A stretch of 64,000 bases of DNA from Rhizobiaceae bacterium (GTDB lineage Bacteria; Pseudomonadota; Alphaproteobacteria; Rhizobiales; Rhizobiaceae). Within the stretch, counting starts at the first letter, position 1. Each line of letters begins with the position of its first letter. Where the stretch lies: assembly GCA_017640615.1 (NCBI GenBank), contig JAEPQK010000002.1, forward strand, positions 62,001 to 126,000, read 5' to 3'. Positions 29,724-41,300 of the stretch are shown in pieces. A model generated the notes under the pieces. That model ran no database searches. It had not been told where the DNA came from and saw only the letters and a program-made list of their open reading frames with translations. A program made the translations under genes and the position numbers.

Positions 29724-31016
29724 TTAGACCGCGATCCTCTGCGCAGGCGTTCCCGCCCGCACAAGCCTGTCGCGCAGGGTTTCGAAGGCGGGCATGGTAC
29801 CCACCGGCCCGATCGCCGCGATTGTCGGCGTTGTGGAGAACAGGCGCTGCGCCAGGTCGGAAAGCCGGTCCACCGTGATTTTGGAAAGCCGGTCCATCAG
29901 CTCTTCCATCGGGATCGGCCGGCCGTAAAGCAGCAGCTGCCGCGCTATCTGGGAGGCCCGGCTGGCCGGGCTTTCGGCCGCCATAACCAGCCCAGCACGG
30001 TATTGCGCACGTGCCCGGTTGAGTTCTTCAAGCGTAATTTCGTCGCCGGCCTTCTGCAGCTCGTTGAGCAGCAGCGGCACCAGTTCTTCAATGTCTTCCT
30101 TGCCGGTTGCAGCGTGGATGCCGAAGACGCCGGTGTCTGAAAAGCCCCAGTGGAAGGCATAGACGGAGTAGCACAGGCCCTTGCGCTCGCGCACTTCCTG
30201 GAAGAGCCGCGAGGACATGCCCCCGCCGAGGATCATGGATAGGAGCTGCGAGGCGTAGAAGTCGCGCACATGATAAGCGCGGCCTTCGAAGCCGAGCACA
30301 ATCTGCGCGTCCATCAGGTCGCGCTGTTCGCGAAAATCCCCGCCAACATAACTTGCGTTCGATGGCTCGCCCGCGGGCGCCTTGGCGCGGAAACCGCCGA
30401 GGCCACGTTCAATCTGTCGCACGAAAGAGTCGTGGTCGACCGCGCCGGCCGCCACAACCACCATGCGGTCGGCGCCATAGTGCTGGTCGAGGAACGTCCG
30501 AAGATTATCGGGCGAAAACGAGCGCACGGTTTCGGGCGTACCGAGAATCGAGCGGCCGAGCGCCTGCGGGCCGAAGGCGGTTTCGGTGAAGCGGTCGAAA
30601 ACGATATCGTCCGGCGTGTCGTGGGCCGCGCCGATTTCCTGCAGGATCACATGCTGTTCGCGTACCAGCTCTTCCGCGTCGAACTTCGAATCCGTCAGAA
30701 TGTCGGAGATGATGTCGACCGCCAGCGGCACGTCGTTGCGCAGCACCCGCGCATAAAACGCCGTGGTCTCGACGCTCGTCGCAGCGTTGATCTCGCCGCC
30801 GACATTTTCGATCTGCGAGGCGATATCCCAGGCCGAGCGCGCGCTCGTGCCCTTGAACGCCATATGTTCGAGCAGATGTGCGATACCGTGCTCGTCGTCG
30901 CGCTCGTCGCGCGAACCTGAGCGCACCCACACGCCCAAGGCGACACTTTCAATATGAGGAAGCTTCTCGGTGGCGACGGTCATGCCGTTCGAAAGACGGC
31001 TTACCTCCAAACCCAT
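29724..31016 (-). CDS. M16 family zinc peptidase (mitochondrial processing peptidase-like)
   Basis: 430 residues. The inverted zinc motif HLLEHMAFKGT is near residue 47. The downstream glutamate is in the helix following GGEINAATSVETTAFYARV. The second M16 half-domain holds RERKGLCYSVYAF near residue 275. It is the single-chain bacterial relative of the mitochondrial beta-MPP. The ATG at 31016 follows AAAGGAG by about 10 bases; a TTG one codon earlier is an alternative. Located 24 bases after thrC on the same strand, a neighbour pair conserved in Rhizobiales. Confidence 0.96.
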   Translation of the reverse strand: MGLEVSRLSNGMTVATEKLPHIESVALGVWVRSGSRDERDDEHGIAHLLEHMAFKGTSARSAWDIASQIENVGGEINAATSVETTAFYARVLRNDVPLAVDIISDILTDSKFDAEELVREQHVILQEIGAAHDTPDDIVFDRFTETAFGPQALGRSILGTPETVRSFSPDNLRTFLDQHYGADRMVVVAAGAVDHDSFVRQIERGLGGFRAKAPAGEPSNASYVGGDFREQRDLMDAQIVLGFEGRAYHVRDFYASQLLSMILGGGMSSRLFQEVRERKGLCYSVYAFHWGFSDTGVFGIHAATGKEDIEELVPLLLNELQKAGDEITLEELNRARAQYRAGLVMAAESPASRASQIARQLLLYGRPIPMEELMDRLSKITVDRLSDLAQRLFSTTPTIAAIGPVGTMPAFETLRDRLVRAGTPAQRIAV

Positions 31017-31040
31017 CAAATCATTACTCCTTTGGCCGCG

Positions 31041-32438
31041 CTAGTAAGCCGCGCGAGCCCGCTCTTCAATGTGATCCTCCAACATTTTCAGATCGGAGGG
31101 AAGAACCTCGAACTTTTCAGACCGTTCCATAAGGCCCGAAAGCCAGGCCGGCAGGTCGGGCTTCATGCCGCTTGCTGCCTCGACCGCGTCAGGGAATTTG
31201 GCGGGATGCGCCGTGGCAAGCACGATCATGGGGCTCGCAGCATCCTTGTGGTGTCGGGCCACATGCACGGCGGTTGCCGTATGCGGGTCGAGCAGATAGC
31301 CAGACTGTTTGAGAACGCCGTCGATTGTTACTGCGGCCTCGCCCATAGTTGCAGCACCCGCGGCGAAGTCGGCACGAATGGCTTTCAGCGTTTCAGCTTC
31401 GATGCCGAACGCGCCCGACTGCTTGAGCCCATCCATTGCGCGTACGATCGATGCCGCATCTCGACCGCCGGCCTCGAACAGAAGCCGCTCGAAATTCGAC
31501 GACACCTGAATGTCCATGGAGGGCGACGTGGTGGCGACGACCGGCCGCGTCTCGTAGCGTCCGCTCGCCAGCGATCGCGCCAGAATATCGTTGTCGTTGG
31601 TCGCAATGACCAGCCGGTCAATGGGCAGCCCCATACGTTTTGCCGCGTAGCCCGCGAAAATGTCTCCGAAATTGCCGGTGGGCACCGTGAAAGACACCGA
31701 CCGCTCCGGCGCGCCCAGCGAAAGTGCCGACGAGAAATAATAGACGATCTGGGCCATGATCCGCGCCCAGTTGATCGAATTGACGCCGGAAACGCCCAGC
31801 CGGTCGCGGAAGGCATGGTCGTTGAACATGCCTTTCACCAGCCCCTGGCAATCGTCGAAATTGCCTTCGATGGCGAGTGCGTGAACGTTCGCCGCGCCGG
31901 AGCTGGTCATCTGACGCTGCTGCACCGGCGAGACAAGCCCATTGGGAAACAGAATGAAGATGTCAGTGCGCTCGCGCCCCGCGAACGCCTCGATCGCGGC
32001 ACCGCCGGTATCGCCGGACGTCGCGCCAACAATTGTCGCGCGTTCGTCCCGCTCAGTGAGCACATGATCCATGAGCCGGCCCAGAAGCTGCATCGCAACG
32101 TCCTTGAAAGCCAGCGTCGGGCCGTGAAACAGCTCCAGCACGAACTCATTCGCGTCGGTTTGCACCAGCGGGCACACCGCGGCGTGCCGGAAGGAGGCAT
32201 AGGCGTCGTCAACGATCCGGCCAAAAGTCGAGGCTTCGATCTCGTCGCCAACGAAGGGCGTCAAAAGGCGCTTGGCGATGTCGGCATAGGAAAGCTCGCG
32301 CATCGCGCTGATTTCGGAAGCGCTGAATGTCGGCCATTCCTCTGGGACGTAAAGCCCGCCATCGCGCGCCAACCCGGCCAGAAGCACGTCTGAAAAACCA
32401 AGCCGCGGAGCGGCGCCTCGGGTGCTGATGTAATGCAT
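31041..32438 (-). CDS. thrC: Threonine synthase
   Basis: 465 residues, longer fungal-like/proteobacterial type. The PLP lysine is in TLAFKDVAMQLL near residue 112, with the phosphate loop SGDTGGAAIEAF near 146 and PTGNFGDIFAGY near 253. It converts O-phosphohomoserine to threonine. N-terminal MHYISTRG matches the usual start. It is the first gene of a leftward unit (thrC, M16 peptidase, GNAT, GGDEF/EAL). thrB lies about 8 kb away. Confidence 0.97.
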   Translation of the reverse strand: MHYISTRGAAPRLGFSDVLLAGLARDGGLYVPEEWPTFSASEISAMRELSYADIAKRLLTPFVGDEIEASTFGRIVDDAYASFRHAAVCPLVQTDANEFVLELFHGPTLAFKDVAMQLLGRLMDHVLTERDERATIVGATSGDTGGAAIEAFAGRERTDIFILFPNGLVSPVQQRQMTSSGAANVHALAIEGNFDDCQGLVKGMFNDHAFRDRLGVSGVNSINWARIMAQIVYYFSSALSLGAPERSVSFTVPTGNFGDIFAGYAAKRMGLPIDRLVIATNDNDILARSLASGRYETRPVVATTSPSMDIQVSSNFERLLFEAGGRDAASIVRAMDGLKQSGAFGIEAETLKAIRADFAAGAATMGEAAVTIDGVLKQSGYLLDPHTATAVHVARHHKDAASPMIVLATAHPAKFPDAVEAASGMKPDLPAWLSGLMERSEKFEVLPSDLKMLEDHIEERARAAY

Positions 32439-32572
32439 TGAGCTGGGTCCGGATTGTTTTGGCGCCGTTTACCGGCCTTTGAAAAACCGCATTCCTTCGG
32501 TCGCATTCCGCGCGCGCGATTGATATAGAACAGCCGCTTAGCGTGTGGGAAGTACAGTTTCAGGGGTTTTCA

Positions 32573-33127
32573 TTGCGTCAGTTTTCTTTTGCCGCCGTAT
32601 CAGTGCTGGCATTGGCTGCGCTCGGCCTGGCAGGTTGCCAGTCGGGCAGCGGCGTGGATGCGCTCGATCTGAACGGTCAGGGCAACAACGAGCCGGTCAA
32701 GCTGAGCGAGCTTCGCATGTATTGCCCTGCGGTGCAGCTGCGCGAGGGAACGGCCTATTTCAACACCTATGAGCGCGGCGGCAAGGACGACGCCACGCGC
32801 GTTATCTATCAGGCTTCGATCGCCGATGTGACGCGCCAGTGCAGCCGTTCGGGCAATATGCTGAACATCAAGGTCGCGGTCGCCGGCCGTATCGTGCCAG
32901 GCCCCAAAGGCAAGGCGGGAACGATCACGATGCCGATCCGCGTTGCCGCCATACAGGGCGCAGAGGTAATGTATTCGCAGCTCTACAAGCACCCGGTGAA
33001 CATTCCCGACACAATCGGCGCCACGCAGTTCATCTTCTCCGAAGCCGTGTTCCAGATCCCTGTGCCGGCCACGCAGAACGTATTGATCTTTGCGGGCTAT
33101 GACGAAGGCCCCTACGACACGCCTTAG
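32573..33127 (+). CDS. Lipoprotein, unknown function
   Basis: 184 residues. The signal has a lipobox, LGLAGCQSG, so the mature protein starts at Cys21 or so. The rest is a soluble domain with a few features: MYCPAVQLREGTAYFNTYERGG and a C-terminal VLIFAGYDEGPYD. The TTG at 32573 was chosen because AGGGG sits 6 bases before it; a GTG at 32543 in frame is less well placed. No enzymatic motif was seen. It is likely outer-membrane anchored. Divergent from thrC; its stop overlaps the HAD gene stop by 4 bases. Confidence 0.8.
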   Translation: MRQFSFAAVSVLALAALGLAGCQSGSGVDALDLNGQGNNEPVKLSELRMYCPAVQLREGTAYFNTYERGGKDDATRVIYQASIADVTRQCSRSGNMLNIKVAVAGRIVPGPKGKAGTITMPIRVAAIQGAEVMYSQLYKHPVNIPDTIGATQFIFSEAVFQIPVPATQNVLIFAGYDEGPYDTP

Positions 33128-33816
33128 ATCAGCGTCTCGTTGTCAGACCATACCGAAAGTGCATCGAGCACCGGGCCAAGATCGGCCCAGCGGTTGATTG
33201 CCGTTTCAGCGCCGGCCTCAGTCAGCATGTCGGAGTGGCCGGGATAGCTGTGCGAGCCGCCGGTGAAGCCGATCACGCGCATGCCGGCGGCCTTGGCGGC
33301 GGCAACGCCGTGGACGGAATCTTCCAGCACCATGCATTTGGCCGGGTCTGTGTTCATGACAGATGCCGCGTGCAGATAGACATCTGGTGCCGGCTTCGGC
33401 CGTTTGTCGGGCAGATCCATCGCCGAAAACACACGACCTTCGAAAAGCGGCATCAGGCCGGTCTTGTTTAGCATCATCTCCAGACGCTCGGTTCGCGAGT
33501 TGGAGCAAATGCAGCGCGGGTATTTCACCGCGGCGACAGCCTGCGCAACTCCTGAAATCGCGCGAACTTCGCGCGCCAGCCGGCGATCGAGTTCCGCCTT
33601 CTGCTTGTCGAGCATCGACGCCTGAAACACCTGTCCGGTCTCTGCCTCAAGTCGCATCAGGATGTCGCGGAAGGTGAGACCGGCATATCGCCCGGCAAAC
33701 TCAACAGGATCGATCTCGATGGCGACTTTGGCCAGCATCGCGGTTTCGACGCGCGCGGCAATGATTTCGGAATCGACCAGAACGCCGTCGCAGTCGAAGA
33801 TTACCAACTCAACCAA
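33124..33816 (-). CDS. HAD-superfamily phosphatase (HAD-IA, phosphoglycolate-phosphatase-like)
   Basis: 230 residues with motif I IFDCDGVLVDSE at residue 6, motif II CSNS near residue 108, and motif III/IV in PAPDVYLHAA and VLEDSVHGVAAAKAAGM near residue 160. A helical cap lies between motif I and II. It is a phosphohydrolase or phosphomutase of small sugar phosphates; the substrate is unknown. The start is a TTG and could be a few residues later. Divergent from ccrM. Confidence 0.9.
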   Translation of the reverse strand: MVELVIFDCDGVLVDSEIIAARVETAMLAKVAIEIDPVEFAGRYAGLTFRDILMRLEAETGQVFQASMLDKQKAELDRRLAREVRAISGVAQAVAAVKYPRCICSNSRTERLEMMLNKTGLMPLFEGRVFSAMDLPDKRPKPAPDVYLHAASVMNTDPAKCMVLEDSVHGVAAAKAAGMRVIGFTGGSHSYPGHSDMLTEAGAETAINRWADLGPVLDALSVWSDNETLI

Positions 33817-33970
33817 AGGAATTTCTCGCGGGATTTGTGTGTCGTGCCCGGGCAGGGCATTGCGGGCGTCCGGTTACACGATTGCCTTGCGCGGCGCAAA
33901 CCAGGCGGCGCGCTTCACCAATTCTTTACGCAAAACGGTAACCATAACGGCCAGTAAACAGTCTCAGTAA

Positions 33971-35128
<1,158 letters not shown>

Positions 35129-35153
35129 ACGGCTAACGATTTCAATAATTAAC

Positions 35154-35185
35154 AACCCGCCGCGGAATCGGTTTCGCAGCGGGTT
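35154..35185. terminator. Terminator between ccrM and the convergent HAD gene
   Basis: A two-part hairpin with an outer stem AACCCGC/GCGGGTT (35154-35160, 35179-35185), one C-A mismatch, an inner stem GCGGAA/TTTCGC and a TCGG loop. ATTTTT follows shortly after on the plus strand. The position 25 bases after the ccrM stop and 24 before the HAD gene stop suits a bidirectional terminator. Confidence 0.75.
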
Positions 35186-35209
35186 GAATCATTTTTCGAG
35201 CTGCTTGAA

Positions 35210-35827
35210 TCAGTTTCTCAGCGACACGCCGTGAGCGGCCAGATCGGCTTTCAGTTTGTCGGCACCGGTGAACTGCAAGGCCTTCCAGCCGGCCGCGATC
35301 GCGCCATCCACATTCTTCTGGCTGTCATCGATGAACAGTGTCGCGGAGGGTTCGAGCCCGAAAGCGGACACGTGGTGGTCGTAAATCTCGCGGTCCGGTT
35401 TGATCAGTCCGAGTTCGCCTGAAACTGAGACGCCACGGGGCAGGGCAAGGAACGGAAAAATCTCCTGCGCCCGCGGATAGGTCTCCGCCGAAAAATTGGT
35501 CAGCATCGTCACGTCGTGGCCGTCCTCGATCAGCGACGTCATTATGGCGACGCTGTCGTCATAGGCGTGGCTGACCATCTCGTGCCAGTGCCGGTAGAAG
35601 GCACGGATGTTCTCTTCTTCATCCGGGAAGTCGGCAACCAGCAGCGCCTCGGCGTCCTCGATTTTCCGGCCGCGATCCTGTTCGAGGTTCCAGTCGTTGG
35701 TGCAGACGGTTTCGAGAAACCAGCGCCGCTTCTCATCGTCCGGCAATAAGCGGCGGAACGGAATTTCGGGATCGTAGTGGATCAGCACACGGCCGATGTC
35801 GAAGACGATGTGGCGAATGTCGGTCAT
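35210..35827 (-). CDS. HAD-IA family hydrolase
   Basis: 205 residues. Motif I is VFDIGRVLIHYDPE near residue 10, so the second aspartate of DxD is replaced by glycine (DIG), as in haloacid-dehalogenase and YihX-like members. LTNFSAETY (motif II, near residue 112), the KPDREIYDHH lysine near 146 and FIDDSQKNVDGAIAAGW (motif IV, near 165) follow. Probably a sugar-phosphate or small-molecule phosphatase related to YihX/epoxide-hydrolase N-terminal phosphatases. It lies 7 bases after mutY on the same strand. Confidence 0.9.
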   Translation of the reverse strand: MTDIRHIVFDIGRVLIHYDPEIPFRRLLPDDEKRRWFLETVCTNDWNLEQDRGRKIEDAEALLVADFPDEEENIRAFYRHWHEMVSHAYDDSVAIMTSLIEDGHDVTMLTNFSAETYPRAQEIFPFLALPRGVSVSGELGLIKPDREIYDHHVSAFGLEPSATLFIDDSQKNVDGAIAAGWKALQFTGADKLKADLAAHGVSLRN

Positions 35828-35834
35828 CTTTGTC

Positions 35835-36947
35835 CTAGCGCCGTTTTCCCGGCGGCCGGCCCCTGTTCTGAGTCGCGCCGGGTATAGCGGCTTCGATCAC
35901 CTTTTTCATGACGGTGGGCAGAGCTTCCCCAGCCAACTGATCGGGAGTGGACCACCAGCCGCCGTCGCCAGCCTCATGCGCAACACTGTTCGCGCGGTAC
36001 ACCGTGAGCTCCAGCGAAAAATGCGTGAAAACGTGGCTGGCCGTTCCAGTACGCATCCAGTCGGCGGGGAAAGGTGCGGCCGCCACGCCAGTTTCGCCAT
36101 CCTTCCGTGCGGTCCAGCCGGTGGTGGGTACTTCCGCCATGCCGCCCAGCAGGCCTCCCTCCGGCCGCTTCTGAAGAAGCACAGCGCCATCGTCGCGCAC
36201 AGCCACGAATGCCGCTCCGCGCCGGGCGGGGCGCTGCGCTTTCGCCGGCTTCACCGGGAAGAGCTCGGGATCGCCCGCTTCAAGTGCAACGCAGTCATCG
36301 GTCAGAGGGCAGGTGAGGCAGGCCGGCCGGCGCGGCGTGCAAATCGTCGCGCCAAGGTCCATCACCGCCTGGGCGAAATCGCCAGGGCGCTCTGCCGGCA
36401 GCATCTCGGCGACCCGCGCCTTTATCTCTGTCTTCGCGGCCGGCAGCGGGGTTGCGATGGCAAAGAGCCGCGTAATCACGCGCTCGACATTGCCATCCAC
36501 AACCGGCTCCGGCTGATCGAAGGCGATGGCGGCAATGGCCGCCGCTGTGTAAGGGCCGATGCCCGGCAATTGGATCAGCGCGTCGTAACGACCCGGAAAG
36601 CGTCCACCCAGTTCGCCGGCCACCATGTCGGCGCACTTCTTCAGGTTCCGCGCCCTTGAATAATATCCGAGCCCGGCCCAGGCTTTCATCACGTCGTCGG
36701 TTTCGGCGGCAGCAAGCGCTGTGACGTTGGGCCATTTGTCCACAAACCTGCCGAAATATGGCTTCACGGCCTCCACTGTCGTCTGCTGCAGCATGATTTC
36801 GGACAGCCAGATGCGGTAGGGGTCGGGCACGGTGCCGGCCGCGCGATCTGCGGGAGACACCCGCCATGGCAGCTCGCGCGCATGCCGATCGTACCAGGTG
36901 AGCAGCTTTGCCGCAGTAGCGGAGGTGGCTTCGGCAGGCGAGGGCAT
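35835..36947 (-). CDS. mutY: A/G-specific adenine DNA glycosylase
   Basis: 370 residues. MutY removes adenine paired with 8-oxoguanine. Features: ELPWR near residue 24, SEIMLQQTTVEAVKPYF near residue 50, the helix-hairpin-helix LPGIGPYTAAAIAAIAF near residue 126 with the catalytic aspartate in VVDGNVERV, the iron-sulfur cysteines C-x6-C-x2-C-x5-C in CTPRRPACLTCPLTDDC near residue 209, and a C-terminal NUDIX-like domain recognising 8-oxoG (residues 235-360). Divergent from the DciA-like gene, with about 50 bases between. Confidence 0.97.
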   Translation of the reverse strand: MPSPAEATSATAAKLLTWYDRHARELPWRVSPADRAAGTVPDPYRIWLSEIMLQQTTVEAVKPYFGRFVDKWPNVTALAAAETDDVMKAWAGLGYYSRARNLKKCADMVAGELGGRFPGRYDALIQLPGIGPYTAAAIAAIAFDQPEPVVDGNVERVITRLFAIATPLPAAKTEIKARVAEMLPAERPGDFAQAVMDLGATICTPRRPACLTCPLTDDCVALEAGDPELFPVKPAKAQRPARRGAAFVAVRDDGAVLLQKRPEGGLLGGMAEVPTTGWTARKDGETGVAAAPFPADWMRTGTASHVFTHFSLELTVYRANSVAHEAGDGGWWSTPDQLAGEALPTVMKKVIEAAIPGATQNRGRPPGKRR

Positions 36948-37000
36948 GGTGCGGTTTGGGCCGGATTGCGCTAAGGATGGATCAAATTGCGGACCCCGAC

Positions 37001-37495
37001 ATGGCAGCCAATCGCAAATTCAGCAATCCCGTGCAGGTCAGTGAAGCGGCCGGCAAGATTCTCGATCCCGTGCTGCGCAAGCGCGCCGGCATATCGGTCG
37101 GGCTTGTGCAGAGCTGGGAAGAGATCGTCGGGCCGTCGCTGTGCGACGTCACCCGGCCCGAGCGCGTGATCTGGCCGCGGCGCGACAGCGATGAGGATGC
37201 ATTTAAACCCGCAACGCTGGTCGTGTGCTGCTCTGGCGCGAATGCACTGCAGCTTCAGCATCAAACCGGCGAAGTGATCGACCGCGTGAATGCCTATCTG
37301 GGCTTCCCGGCCATCGGCAAGCTGCGCATCGTGCAAAAGCCGGTTGGCGACGCCACTCCGCGCACGCTGCCGCCGCGCGAGTTAACTCCCGCGGAAGCCG
37401 GAAAAATCGACGGTCTGACCGCAAAGATCGAGGATGAAGAGCTGCGCGCTTCGCTTGCCCGGCTTGGCCGCAGCGTCGTCGGCAGCGGCAACTGA
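37001..37495 (+). CDS. DUF721 / DciA-like protein
   Basis: 164 residues from the chosen ATG; ATGs at 36956 and 36977 are also in frame. The DUF721 core runs from VSEAAGKILDPVLRKRAGIS to VQSWEEIVGPSLCDVTRPERVIWP, near residues 10-60, followed by a strand-rich part with ALQLQHQTGEVIDRVNAYLG near 95. In bacteria lacking DnaC, DUF721 proteins (DciA) help load the DnaB helicase. Rhizobiales members have this longer form with an extra C-terminal helix region. Located between mutY and a DsbA-like lipoprotein, an arrangement common in the order. Confidence 0.88.
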   Translation: MAANRKFSNPVQVSEAAGKILDPVLRKRAGISVGLVQSWEEIVGPSLCDVTRPERVIWPRRDSDEDAFKPATLVVCCSGANALQLQHQTGEVIDRVNAYLGFPAIGKLRIVQKPVGDATPRTLPPRELTPAEAGKIDGLTAKIEDEELRASLARLGRSVVGSGN

Positions 37496-37635
37496 CCGCA
37501 GGGCCTCGCGCGTTCGTGAACGGCCAAAATGCTTTTGGGTGATTGGCCTGGGGACGAACCTGCCTTAATTCGGCGCTATCTATCGCTTTTCTGCCCCTTC
37601 CAATCGCAAAATCCGCGCTTAGTCAGGTGATTCGC

Positions 37636-38331
37636 ATGTCAGTTATGCTTCCTCGTCGCAATGTTCTCCTCTCGCTCGCCGCTTTGTCGGCTTCCGGCAT
37701 GTTGCTTGCAGCCTGTGGTGATGATGAAGCCAAGGCGCCTGAGGAGACCCCGCCGGCCACCACCAGCGAAGCGCCGCCCGCGCAGGGCAGCGTCGATATG
37801 GCCGATCTGCTGGAGGAAGGCGCGCTGCCCGAAAAGGCGATCGGCGAGGCTGACGCACCGGTCACCATCGTGGAATATGCCTCCATGACCTGCCCGCATT
37901 GCGCCTCGTTCCACGAAGCCACGCTGCCGGCGATCAAGGAGCGTTACATCGACACCGGCAAGGCACGGCTCATCTTCCGCGAATTCCCGTTCGACCCGCG
38001 CGCCGAAGCCGCATTCATGCTGGCTCGCTGCTCCAACGACAATTATTTTCCGATGGTCGATGTGCTGTTCAGCCAGCAGCGCGACTGGGCCACGGTTCAG
38101 GATGCGCGCGCCGCACTGCTCCAAATCTCGAAACTGGCCGGTTTTTCACAGGAGTCCTTCGAGGCTTGCTTGACGGACCAGAAGCTTCTGGATGATGTCC
38201 GGGCTGTGCGCGCGCGCGGCGCGAATGATTTCAAGGTCGAATCGACGCCGACCTTCTTCATCAATGGCGGCAAATATTCGGGGGCGCTCTCGGTTGACCA
38301 GATGTCGGCCATCATCGAAAGCCATCTCTAG
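37636..38331 (+). CDS. DsbA-family thiol:disulfide oxidoreductase, lipoprotein
   Basis: 231 residues. It has an N-terminal lipobox LLAACGDD at residue 27, then a low-complexity Glu/Pro/Thr linker (residues 30-55). The thioredoxin-fold domain has the active site CPHC in ASMTCPHCASFHEA near residue 82 and the cis-proline region STPTFFINGGKYSG near 208. It would oxidise or isomerise disulfides in the periplasm while anchored to a membrane. The start has AGGTGA about 5 bases before it. It precedes smc by 51 bases; the pair is conserved in Rhizobiales. Confidence 0.94.
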   Translation: MSVMLPRRNVLLSLAALSASGMLLAACGDDEAKAPEETPPATTSEAPPAQGSVDMADLLEEGALPEKAIGEADAPVTIVEYASMTCPHCASFHEATLPAIKERYIDTGKARLIFREFPFDPRAEAAFMLARCSNDNYFPMVDVLFSQQRDWATVQDARAALLQISKLAGFSQESFEACLTDQKLLDDVRAVRARGANDFKVESTPTFFINGGKYSGALSVDQMSAIIESHL

Positions 38332-38382
38332 GGGCGCATCGCCCGCTGGAGCGCCGGCTGCCGTGTCGAGTGAGGCGCGGCG

Positions 38383-41300
38383 ATGAAGTTCAACCGTCTG
38401 CGCCTGCTCGGCTTCAAGTCTTTCGTCGACCCGTCCGAATTCGTCATCGAACGCGGGCTGACCGGTATTGTCGGCCCCAATGGCTGCGGCAAGTCGAACC
38501 TCGTCGAAGCGCTCCGCTGGGTGATGGGCGAGAACTCATACAAAAACATGCGCGCGTCTGGCATGGACGACGTGATCTTTTCGGGCTCCGCTACACGGCC
38601 AGCGCGCAACACAGCCGAAGTCACGCTGTTCCTCGACAATGCCGACCGGCGTGCGCCCTCTGCCTTCAACGATGCTGACGAAGTGCAGGTCTCGCGCCGT
38701 ATCGAGCGTGAGGCGGGTTCGGTCTATCGCATCAACGGCAAGGAAGCCCGCGCCAAGGACGTGCAGCTTCTTTTTGCCGACCAGTCTACGGGTGCACGCT
38801 CGCCTTCCATGGTCGGGCAGGGCCGCATCGGCGAGCTCATTCAGGCCAAGCCGCAGGCGCGGCGCGCGCTGCTTGAGGAAGCCGCGGGCATTTCCGGGCT
38901 GCATTCGCGCCGGCATGAAGCGGAGCTGCGGCTGCGCGCCGCCGAGCAGAACCTCGAGCGCCTTGACGATGTGGTGGGCGAGCTGCAGTCGCAGATCGAG
39001 AGCCTGAAGCGCCAGGCTCGGCAGGCGGCACGCTTCAAGAACCTCTCCGCCGATATCCGCAAAGCCGAAGCAGCTTTGCTGCATCTGAAGTGGTCGCAGG
39101 CACGCGATTCTGAGGCCGAGGCGCAGTCCGCGCTCTCCGCAGCCACCGCGGCCGTCGGCGAAAAAGCATCGGCGCAGATGGAAGCCGCCAAACAGCAGGC
39201 GATCGGCGCCAACAAATTGCCTGAACTGCGCGAGGCAGAAGCGGCAGCCGCCGCTGCATTGCAGCGTCTCAAGATCGCCCTCGGACAGATCGACCAAGAG
39301 GCAGAGCGTGTGCGCGCCCGTCAGGCGGAGCTCGAAAAGCGCGTTACCCAGCTCGACGCCGACATGGCGCGAGAAAAGCAGCTTTTGGCCGACAATGCCT
39401 CGGTTCTGGGACGGCTGCAGGCCGAGGAGCAGGGCTTGCGCGCCGCCAATGACGGTGCAGCCGAGGAGGAGCGGCGTGCGCAGGCCGCTTATGAGGATGC
39501 ACAGTCCAAACTCGCGGCCAGCGAGGCGGCTCTTGGCGAACTGACGGCCGAGCGGGCCGAGGTGTCTGCGCGCCGCACTCAACTGCAACGCGCATTGCAG
39601 GAAGGCACGGAGCGCCGCGACCGCCACGAGCGCCAGCTGAAGCAGTTGGAAGACGAGACGGCGGAAATCGGCAAGCGTATCGCCGAACTCGCCGACCCGG
39701 CAGTAAAGAAAGAGGCTGTGGACGCGGCGGAAACGTCGCTGACCGCCGCCGAGGCCACAGCGCTTGACGCCGAAAGCCTCGTCGCGCAGCGCCGCGAAGC
39801 CGAGGCCGCGCTGCGTCCGGCATTGCAGGAAGCGCGCGCCGCGCTGCAGAGCGCTGAAACCGAGGCGCAGACCCTGTCGCGCATCATCAACGCGGTCTCC
39901 GGCGGCCTTTTCCCGGCTGTGCTGGAGCGCATTTCGGTCGACAAAGGTTTTGAGGCGGCATTGGGTGCGGCACTCGGCGAAGACCTCGATGCGCCGCTCG
40001 ACCGCACGGCCCCTGCGCATTGGGGCGCGGCGATACAGACTGGCGATGATCCCAAACTGCCGCAGGGTGTGAAAAGCCTTGGCGATCTTGTGCGCGCCCC
40101 GGCTGAACTTGCACGCCGCCTGGCGCAGATTGGCGTGGTTGAGGCAGAAGAAGGCGCGCGGCTTCAGGCGCAATTGAAACCCGGCCAAAGGCTCGTTTCG
40201 AAAGACGGCGCTTTGTGGCGGTGGGACGGTTTTGTCGCCAGCGCAGATGCGCCAACGGCCGCTGCGCAGCGTCTCGCACAGAAGAACCGGCTCGCTGAGC
40301 TGGACGCCGAGGTGCGCGAGGCGACCCTGAACCTACGTGCTGCCGAAGCGGCGCAGGCCGAAGCCGAGCAGGCGGTGAAAGAAGCTGTCGAGGCCGAGAA
40401 GGCGGCGCGCGAAACGCTTCGCACCACTCAGCGCGCATTGGAGGAGGCCCGCGCGGAACTGGTGCGTGCCGAACGCGCCTCCGGAGAGCTCGCAAGCCGC
40501 CGCGCCGCGCTGGAGGAATCGCGCCAGCGGCTGGTGGAATCGCGCGATGAGTCCGTTGCAGCCGTCCGCGATGCCGAGGCCGCACTTGCAGCTGCGCCGG
40601 AGCTGGCAGACCTTCAGGGGCGGCTCGATGCCGTATCGGCTGAGGTCGCACAGGACCGCGCCGCGCTCGCCGAGACCCGCGCCGCACATCAGGGGCTCGC
40701 CCGCGATGCCGAAATGCGCCAGCAGCGGCTTGCCGCAATTGCTACCGAGCGCGCCAGCTGGACCTCGCGTACCGAAAACGCTGACCGGCAGATCGCGTCG
40801 CTGTCGGAGCGCCGCGCCGAGGCCGCGTCGGAACGCGAGAAGCTGGCCGACACACCGGACGAGATCGACGCTCGCCGCCGGGCGCTGCTCTCTCAGCTTT
40901 CGCAGGCTGAGGAGCTGCGGACCAGCGCGGCTTCGCGTTTGCAGGGAGCCGAGAACCGGCAGGCTGAGTTTGATCGCGCAGCGGTGGCCGCTGTTGAAGC
41001 TTTGTCGGGCTCGCGCGAACAGCGCGTGCGCGCCGAGGAAAAGCTGGCCGCCGCCGAGGAACGTCGCAAGGAGGCCGAGCATCGTATTCGGGAGGCACTG
41101 AATGTCGGCCCGCATGAGGCGTTGCGCCATGCGGGCCTGGCAGAGGGTGAGGCGCTGCCCGATCTCTCTGAGCTGGAGCGCCGGCTTGACCGCCTTCGTG
41201 TGGAACGCGAACGCCTGGGCGCTGTGAATTTGCGCGCAGAGGCCGAGCAGCAGGAACTCACCGAGCGCTACGAGACGATCGTTTCGGAACGCGAGGATGT

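Noticed and set aside
30954..32393. A 479-codon open frame antisense to thrC
   Set aside because: Opposite a clear threonine synthase; no motif in the translation and no ribosome site.
37522..37548. Two mutually exclusive small hairpins (CCAAAA/TTTTGG and GGCCAA/TTGGCC) after the DciA-like gene
   Set aside because: The first is short and AT-rich, the second has a 15-base loop; not strong enough to call a terminator or switch.
38536..40188. A 550-codon open frame antisense to smc
   Set aside because: It mirrors the Ala/Glu/Arg-rich coiled-coil codons of smc; no ribosome site and no recognisable domain. GC-rich third positions keep the opposite strand open.
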